Source: Pantoea endophytica (GTDB lineage: Bacteria; Pseudomonadota; Gammaproteobacteria; Enterobacterales; Enterobacteriaceae). Taken from it: a stretch of 64,000 nt of DNA. The translations under genes were made by a program, and so were the position numbers. Positions 59,542-64,000 of this stretch are shown in pieces. Position 1 is the first letter of the stretch, and every line of letters begins with the position of its first letter. The DNA is taken from the NCBI RefSeq assembly GCF_002858935.1, contig NZ_PJRT01000032.1:1-64000 (forward strand), written 5' to 3'. The notes beneath the pieces were generated by a model. That model was not told the DNA's origin and searched no databases. It worked only from the letters and a program-made list of their open reading frames with translations.

Positions 59542-59736
59542 ATGATGAGCGAGACCATCATAGGCCTTGCTGATTATGTCAACGTGCCTAAAACCATAGC
59601 TACCGTGCTTTCGTCAGGGAAGTGCTCTCTGACGGAGCTCAGCACGACGCTGGGCGTTGAGGACTTATGGTGGTGGCTGGAGATTATTACCGTGGATAAC
59701 TACAACCGGATGGTGGCTAATAAGCAGGGTGATTAA
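59542..59736 (+). CDS. tail assembly chaperone, -1 frame extension (T-like)
   Basis: 64 residues if started at its own ATG (MMSETIIGLADYVNVPKTIA, LTELSTTLGVEDLWWWLEII). More likely expressed as the C-terminal part of a G-T fusion of about 203 residues made by the -1 shift at 59506-59512, because no good ribosome binding site precedes the ATG. The fusion would bind tape measure protein during tube assembly. Confidence 0.78.
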   Translation: MMSETIIGLADYVNVPKTIATVLSSGKCSLTELSTTLGVEDLWWWLEIITVDNYNRMVANKQGD

Positions 59737-59738
59737 CA

Positions 59739-61547
59739 ATGCCAACAATTATCGACTCTCTGGTTGTAACGCTTGGTCTCGATCCGTCAGGGTTCAAGAA
59801 AGGCCAGAAGGATGTGAAGGGTGGTTTAGATGACACCCGCAAGCAGGCAGAGCAGACAGCGAAGGACATGGAGGCCGCAGGTAAAAGAGCGGCCTCTTTC
59901 TTTGGCTCAATCCGCACTGAGCTGCTGGCACTGGTAGGCGTTACCTTGTCAGTACAGGGCTTTAAATCGTTCGTGGCCGGCATGACAAACGACCTGATGC
60001 GCCTTGGCATTCAGTCGCAGTCTCTGGATATTTCTGCAAAAGCTCTGGATGGCTGGGAGCGTGCGGCAAGCGCTGCTGGCTCAAGCGCTGAGAAGATGAC
60101 CGGCACACTGAGCAACTTTCAGGATGTGCTGACGCAAATCAGAACGGGCGGCGGGCAGGACAATCCACTGTTCGCGGCGCTTTCATCGTTCGCCGGCGCC
60201 ACCGGTGCAAACTTCGATTATCAGAACGATAACTCCGAATCGATCATGCGCAAGATTGCTACGAACTGGACCAAGCTGAATAAAGACGCTCAGCGCCGTT
60301 TGGGCAGCATGTTCGGTTTCGACAATGCAACACAGCAAGGGCTATCTAACGGCTCTCTGGTGCGCGATGCAGACCGCTTTGCGCAGATATCCAAAGCAAC
60401 GGACGGGGCAACCAAGAAGGCGCTGCAATTTAACCGCCGCCTGGAAGAGATGAAGCAGAACTTCTCCGCAGCTGCGCAGGTGCTTTATGAAGCGCTCATT
60501 CCCTACGTAGAAAAGCTCATCCCGATAATTGAGAAGATCGGCATCTGGATAGCCGAACATGGACCAGAGATCGAAAAGTTCTTCACTGATTCTGCCGCCG
60601 AAGTAAACAAGGTGGTTGATGCTGTCGGTGGATGGCAGAACGCACTGGAAATACTGGCTGCGTTTGTCGTTGGAAGTTGGGCGCTGAAGATGCTTTCAGG
60701 CATTGCAAGAGTTCGCGGCGGCTTTGCTCCGTTGCTTGCTGCAATCGCAGCTGTAAGTGCGTGGGATAAGCTCGGCTCGAGCGATGAAGAAGCCAAAAAG
60801 GAAGGTAAAACCACCGGTCAGTACCTGATTGACAAGATGAACAACAATACCGGCAGCACCGGCGGCATTATGGGCAAGGCTGATGAATGGCTCAAAAAGT
60901 CATATGCATGGTGGGATTCAATCAGCAAGACCGGCGATGCAGATAACAAATATGACGCATACGGCACTAAGCCACGCGGAATTCGCAACAACAACCCTGG
61001 CAATCTGAATTTTGCAGGTCAGGCTGGCGCCACGAAAGAGGGCGGAGAAAACGGTAGATTCGCCGTCTTTAGCAGTATGCAGGAGGGCATTGCAGCACTT
61101 CACAGACAGCTCAAGCTCTATTTCAGTCGCGGCGTAGATACTGTCGAGAAAATAGTTAATAAGTATGCGCCAGCCAGCGATGACAACAACGTATCCGCCT
61201 ACATCAAGCAACTTGTCGGGGCCACCGGAAAGCAGGCGGATGAAAAGCTTGATAGTGGCGATCAGGAAACAGTGTTCAAGCTGATTCGCGGCATTGTTAA
61301 CCATGAGAATGGCAAAGGCTACGTAAGCGATCGGGACATCCTTAGCGGCATTCAGCTCGGTTCGGCGGCATCGGTGACCCGTGACACAGCCATGCAGCCA
61401 CAGTCTGGACCGAAGACGGACATTCACATCGGTGAAATGAAAGTGCAGAGCAATGCATCAAGCATCGATGCGCTGGCTCAGGACGCGCAACGCAGCATAA
61501 GCCGCAACAGCCTTCTTGTGCCATCTATGTCAGGTCAGGGTGGATAA
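59739..61547 (+). CDS. tail tape measure protein with C-terminal lytic-like domain
   Basis: 602 residues. N-terminal TMP region (IDSLVVTLGLDPSGFKKGQK, a helical QAEQTAKDMEAAGKRAASFF), a hydrophobic stretch (about 300-350), then from about 405 a domain starting PRGIRNNNPGNLNFAGQAGA with AVFSSMQEGIAALHRQLKLY and IVNKYAPASDDNNVSAYIKQ, similar to structural muramidase-like domains of virions. It sets tail length and may open murein at infection. Short for a TMP, so the tail should be short. Confidence 0.85.
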   Translation: MPTIIDSLVVTLGLDPSGFKKGQKDVKGGLDDTRKQAEQTAKDMEAAGKRAASFFGSIRTELLALVGVTLSVQGFKSFVAGMTNDLMRLGIQSQSLDISAKALDGWERAASAAGSSAEKMTGTLSNFQDVLTQIRTGGGQDNPLFAALSSFAGATGANFDYQNDNSESIMRKIATNWTKLNKDAQRRLGSMFGFDNATQQGLSNGSLVRDADRFAQISKATDGATKKALQFNRRLEEMKQNFSAAAQVLYEALIPYVEKLIPIIEKIGIWIAEHGPEIEKFFTDSAAEVNKVVDAVGGWQNALEILAAFVVGSWALKMLSGIARVRGGFAPLLAAIAAVSAWDKLGSSDEEAKKEGKTTGQYLIDKMNNNTGSTGGIMGKADEWLKKSYAWWDSISKTGDADNKYDAYGTKPRGIRNNNPGNLNFAGQAGATKEGGENGRFAVFSSMQEGIAALHRQLKLYFSRGVDTVEKIVNKYAPASDDNNVSAYIKQLVGATGKQADEKLDSGDQETVFKLIRGIVNHENGKGYVSDRDILSGIQLGSAASVTRDTAMQPQSGPKTDIHIGEMKVQSNASSIDALAQDAQRSISRNSLLVPSMSGQGG

Positions 61548-62353
61548 TGAACTTTTCTCTGAACGAAACAACACTACTGAATGCCGTGCAGGGTGGCGGC
61601 ATTTTCTCAGTCATCAACAGCATTATCAGCCCAAGCTTCGGCATTTACTTCAATGATGGAACCGGTAAGGCCATAAACCCTACATCGTTTCTTGGCATAG
61701 AGTATGGCGCTGACGCATCAGTTGTGTCTGCGCCTATCGAAAGTGGCTCTTATAGCTCGTACAACAAAGTGAAGCGTCCGCCGGTTATTCGCGTGCTGTT
61801 TGTCCTTGAAGGCTGGTCTGCGTTATCTGGCTCCCTACCAAATCTGACCAATTTCTCGCTAACGAGCCGTTCCGACATGCTTGCTGCGTTGGACGAAATG
61901 GTCGGGGCGGCAAAAACGTATGATATCGAAACCCCCGATACCACCTACGAAAAGTACGACCTTGTGCGATACAACTACCGATGGTCTGATCGCGATGTGA
62001 CGCTATTGACCGTCGAGGCAATTTTCCAGTCCGTTCTGGAAGAGGCGGAGGTGACGCTAACCAGCACCACCGCACAGAGCAAAACCACCTCGAACGCTAC
62101 CAGCCAGGCATCCAGCGCGGTGACTGAGAAAGTGAATTCCTCTACCTCAGAAGCCACGCAAAGCAACGTTTCATCGGCGCTAACCGGCCTGAAAAACTCT
62201 GTTTCCAGTGCCTCCACTACGGTGGCAAACAAGGTATCTTCGGTAGCCAGCAACATCACGCAGACGACTACGGCATCCATCAACGGTGCCGCAACCTCAG
62301 CTATCAACAAGCTTTCATCATCCGTCACTGAACTGGTTAAGGTAATCACCTGA
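61547..62353 (+). CDS. Dit-like baseplate/tail protein
   Basis: 268 residues. The N-terminal half (FLGIEYGADASVVSAPIESG, YNKVKRPPVIRVLFVLEGWS) fits the Dit-like N-terminal domain of phage tail proteins; the second half is an S/T/A-rich low-complexity stretch (about 175-268), perhaps a coiled or flexible linker. Start overlaps the tape measure stop. Confidence 0.72.
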   Translation: MNFSLNETTLLNAVQGGGIFSVINSIISPSFGIYFNDGTGKAINPTSFLGIEYGADASVVSAPIESGSYSSYNKVKRPPVIRVLFVLEGWSALSGSLPNLTNFSLTSRSDMLAALDEMVGAAKTYDIETPDTTYEKYDLVRYNYRWSDRDVTLLTVEAIFQSVLEEAEVTLTSTTAQSKTTSNATSQASSAVTEKVNSSTSEATQSNVSSALTGLKNSVSSASTTVANKVSSVASNITQTTTASINGAATSAINKLSSSVTELVKVIT

Positions 62354-62664
62354 TGCAGACAATCACATTGCAGGCCATTAAGGCGCAGGAGATGACCGTC
62401 AGACTTGGCGATCAGTCAGTAACCCTTCGCATCTACCAGCGGACTACCGGACTATATATCGACATCGGCATTGATGATTTGTGGATAGCGCAGGGTGTTA
62501 TCTGCATCAACGGTAACAAGTTGGTCCGATATTCCCACCTTGGGTTCCGGGGTGAGTTGTTCTTCGCTGACACGAAGGGAAGTGATGACCCGACTTACGA
62601 TGGCTTGGGTGATCGCTTCCAGCTCTTTTACGCCACTGCTGAAGAAATGAGCGCAGCCGCATGA
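62353..62664 (+). CDS. baseplate plug protein (Pam3 gp18-like)
   Basis: 103 residues: VRLGDQSVTLRIYQRTTGLY, IDIGIDDLWIAQGVICINGN, then YSHLGFRGELFFADTKGSDD. This beta-rich pattern is that of cyanophage Pam3 gp18-type baseplate plugs. It overlaps its neighbours by 1 and 4 bp. Confidence 0.78.
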   Translation: MQTITLQAIKAQEMTVRLGDQSVTLRIYQRTTGLYIDIGIDDLWIAQGVICINGNKLVRYSHLGFRGELFFADTKGSDDPTYDGLGDRFQLFYATAEEMSAAA

Positions 62665-63518
62665 CTTACAAAAAACGCAGCCTGAAGTTTGAGTTCAAAC
62701 TCAAGGAAGGGAAGTTTGATGATAAAGGAAACGACACCTTAACCATCGACAATGTTAAAGCTGAAATGGAAATTGGAGCTTATGGTGGCGTGTCTGGTTC
62801 AACATTAGATTGCCGGCTATTCGGATTGAGCCTGGAGTTAATGGCGAAGCTTAGTTACAAGGGGATTCAACTTGATGGCGCAAAGCAAAACATGCTCAAA
62901 ATATGGGCTGATGGAAAAGTTGTTTTCTTTGGATCTATCACAAATTGCTTTGCAGACTTTAATCAAATGCCTGACGCTCCATTAATCATCAGCGGCAATG
63001 CTACAGGCTACGAGCAATCAATCCCAGCCTCGCCATTTAGCGCAAGTGGGAGTGTCGATGTTGCTGATGTAATTACGACCATTGCAAAAAGCATAGGGTA
63101 TACCGTTGTAAACAGTGGTGTGAGTTACAAGATTTCAAATCCTTACTTCGATGGAAACCCAATAGAACAAATAAGGAAGGCATGTAAGGCTGCTGGAATT
63201 AATTATGATCCAAGATTGGGCGTCATTTTTATTTGGCCCCAAACGGGCGCTGTAGATGATGTGAAGCCTTTAATATCACCCTCTACCGGCCTTCTCGGTT
63301 ACCCTGTTTTCAGTAATTACGGAGTTACTTTCCAATGTACTTATAGTGATTTGATTGTGATTGGACGCAGGTGCCAGCTTGAAACTTCCCTACCCAATGC
63401 GAGCGGTATTTATACGATACATGCTGCAACACATCACCTCACATCCTGGACGGAAGGCGGACCGTGGACGACTATATGCCGAGGTTCTATTGCTCAGCTA
63501 ACCGATATAAGGCAATGA
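62661..63518 (+). CDS. baseplate hub protein (gp27-like)
   Basis: 285 residues: TIDNVKAEMEIGAYGGVSGS, LDCRLFGLSLELMAKLSYKG, then VTTIAKSIGYTV-like and FQCTYSDLIVIGRRCQLETS. The hub fold is seen in the GxxxDCxxFGL and C-terminal substitution patterns of phage hubs. Codon use is clearly more AT-rich than in the tail genes before it, which suggests a recent recombination junction. Confidence 0.75.
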   Translation: MTYKKRSLKFEFKLKEGKFDDKGNDTLTIDNVKAEMEIGAYGGVSGSTLDCRLFGLSLELMAKLSYKGIQLDGAKQNMLKIWADGKVVFFGSITNCFADFNQMPDAPLIISGNATGYEQSIPASPFSASGSVDVADVITTIAKSIGYTVVNSGVSYKISNPYFDGNPIEQIRKACKAAGINYDPRLGVIFIWPQTGAVDDVKPLISPSTGLLGYPVFSNYGVTFQCTYSDLIVIGRRCQLETSLPNASGIYTIHAATHHLTSWTEGGPWTTICRGSIAQLTDIRQ

Positions 63519-63519
63519 C

Positions 63520-64000
63520 ATGCAAAACGCATTCACAACGACCCCACAGGATACATCCACAGAGGCAAATGTTCAGGAATTCATCTTTCAAAGAATGTTG
63601 ATGAGCAATGCATTTATAACTCTTGCAGTTGTTTCTGAAGTTTCTAATGAAGGCGAAGTTGTAACGGTCAGGCCTCTTGTTGAAGGCTTTACTGGTAATG
63701 GCGACAGAATACCCAAGACAGAGATTTATGGAGTTCCAGTGTGGAGGCTTCAGCGCGGAGCAAGTGCTGTGATTATGCCCCCTGTTGTTGGTGATATTGG
63801 AATTATCGCCATATGTGACCGTGACATAAGTGGGATAAAGGCAACCAAAGAATCATCACTACCCGGCTCCAATCGTACACACAATTACGCTGATGCAATT
63901 TATTTAGGCGGGGTGCTTAACTCTGAGCCGAGCCAATATGTGAAATTCTCGAATGATGGTATAGATATAGTTTCACCCCTAACTATAAATATTAACAGCA
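63520..64000 (+). CDS. baseplate spike protein (Gp138 N-terminal type), cut by window end
   Basis: At least 160 codons, open to the window end: MQNAFTTTPQDTSTEANVQE, then VVTVRPLVEGFTGNGDRIPK, WRLQRGASAVIMPPVVGDIG and CDRDISGIKATKESSLPGSN. This OB-fold pattern belongs to the Gp138-type central spike that pierces the outer membrane. ATG one base after the hub stop. Also AT-rich. Confidence 0.8.
   Translation, partial: MQNAFTTTPQDTSTEANVQEFIFQRMLMSNAFITLAVVSEVSNEGEVVTVRPLVEGFTGNGDRIPKTEIYGVPVWRLQRGASAVIMPPVVGDIGIIAICDRDISGIKATKESSLPGSNRTHNYADAIYLGGVLNSEPSQYVKFSNDGIDIVSPLTININS

Larger units (their letters stand above)
26062..64000. mobile_element. lambda-like prophage with contractile-tail genes, left 38 kb
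   Basis: A continuous phage genome from int to a baseplate spike gene, cut by the window end. Left to right: int/xis, leftward early operon, immunity, rightward early/replication genes, nin-like region, Q, tRNAs, lysis, terminase, head, tail. GC is visibly lower than in the flagellar genes. attL should lie within 26040-26090. No tRNA is at the junction, so the target is a protein-gene end or intergenic DNA. attR is not seen. Confidence 0.93.

Noticed and set aside
1..64000. CRISPR array
   Set aside because: No series of equal direct repeats with regular spacers was seen; the repeats found are REP-like units, operators and iterons.

Overview
The window is enterobacterial chromosome carrying a prophage, most likely from Erwiniaceae (Pantoea/Erwinia type). 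The order yedJ, dcm, vsr, yedI, yodC, mpgP, dsrA, yodD, dsrB, rcsA and then the fli genes is the Enterobacterales order around rcsA. The extra genes, such as a GT81-like glucosyl-3-phosphoglycerate synthase and a chemoreceptor ending in NWETF, fit a plant- or soil-associated relative of E. coli. The genus is an inference.

Region 1 (1-14.7 kb) is host core DNA with accessory genes. It holds a transposase tail with an IS end, an ASCH-like gene, yedJ, an Arc-like regulator, a chemoreceptor with a degenerate signalling tip, divergent dcm and vsr, yedI, a 43-aa acidic peptide gene, yodC, a glucosylglycerate synthase/phosphatase pair, a short DsrA sRNA, yodD, yqaE, dsrB, a second chemoreceptor and rcsA. 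Region 2 (14.7-26.1 kb) is the flagellar cluster: fliF-G-H-I-J-K-L-M-N-O-P-Q-R on the minus strand and fliE divergent. It encodes the MS ring, switch, export ATPase, hook-length ruler and export gate.

Region 3 (26.09 kb to the window end) is a mosaic prophage beside the 3' end of fliE. Its control region is lambda-like: int/xis, a long leftward operon (MT-A70 methylase, Erf, SSB, CIII, N), nutL, oL/pL, cI, oR/pR, cro, nutR, cII, O with iterons, a DnaB-type helicase, a nin-like segment (NinB, NinX, YbcO-like, RusA, YlcG) and Q. Downstream of Q lie a putative late promoter, a terminator and two tRNA genes (Asn-GTT and a CAT-anticodon tRNA). Next come lysis genes (lysozyme, holin, overlapping spanins), terminase, a DUF1073 portal, head genes (DUF2213, cement, DUF2184 capsid) and a contractile tail (DUF3383 sheath, DUF3277 tube, tape measure, baseplate hub, spike). 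The spike gene runs off the right end, so attR and the tail fibres are not seen.

Most notable observations: (i) the large terminase is split by an apparent single-base loss exactly at its Walker A motif; (ii) the tail chaperone pair carries a canonical TTTTTTC -1 slippery site that joins two ORFs; (iii) between the head morphogenesis gene and the DUF2213 gene there is a self-contained unit of extended -10 promoter, four-helix tRNA-like RNA and terminator; (iv) a DUF2256 gene with its own promoter sits backwards in the left operon between 18-bp direct repeats; (v) DsrA keeps the rpoS-pairing core but lacks the segment that in E. coli contacts hns. All positions, motifs and pairings were read by eye; no database search or folding program was run.
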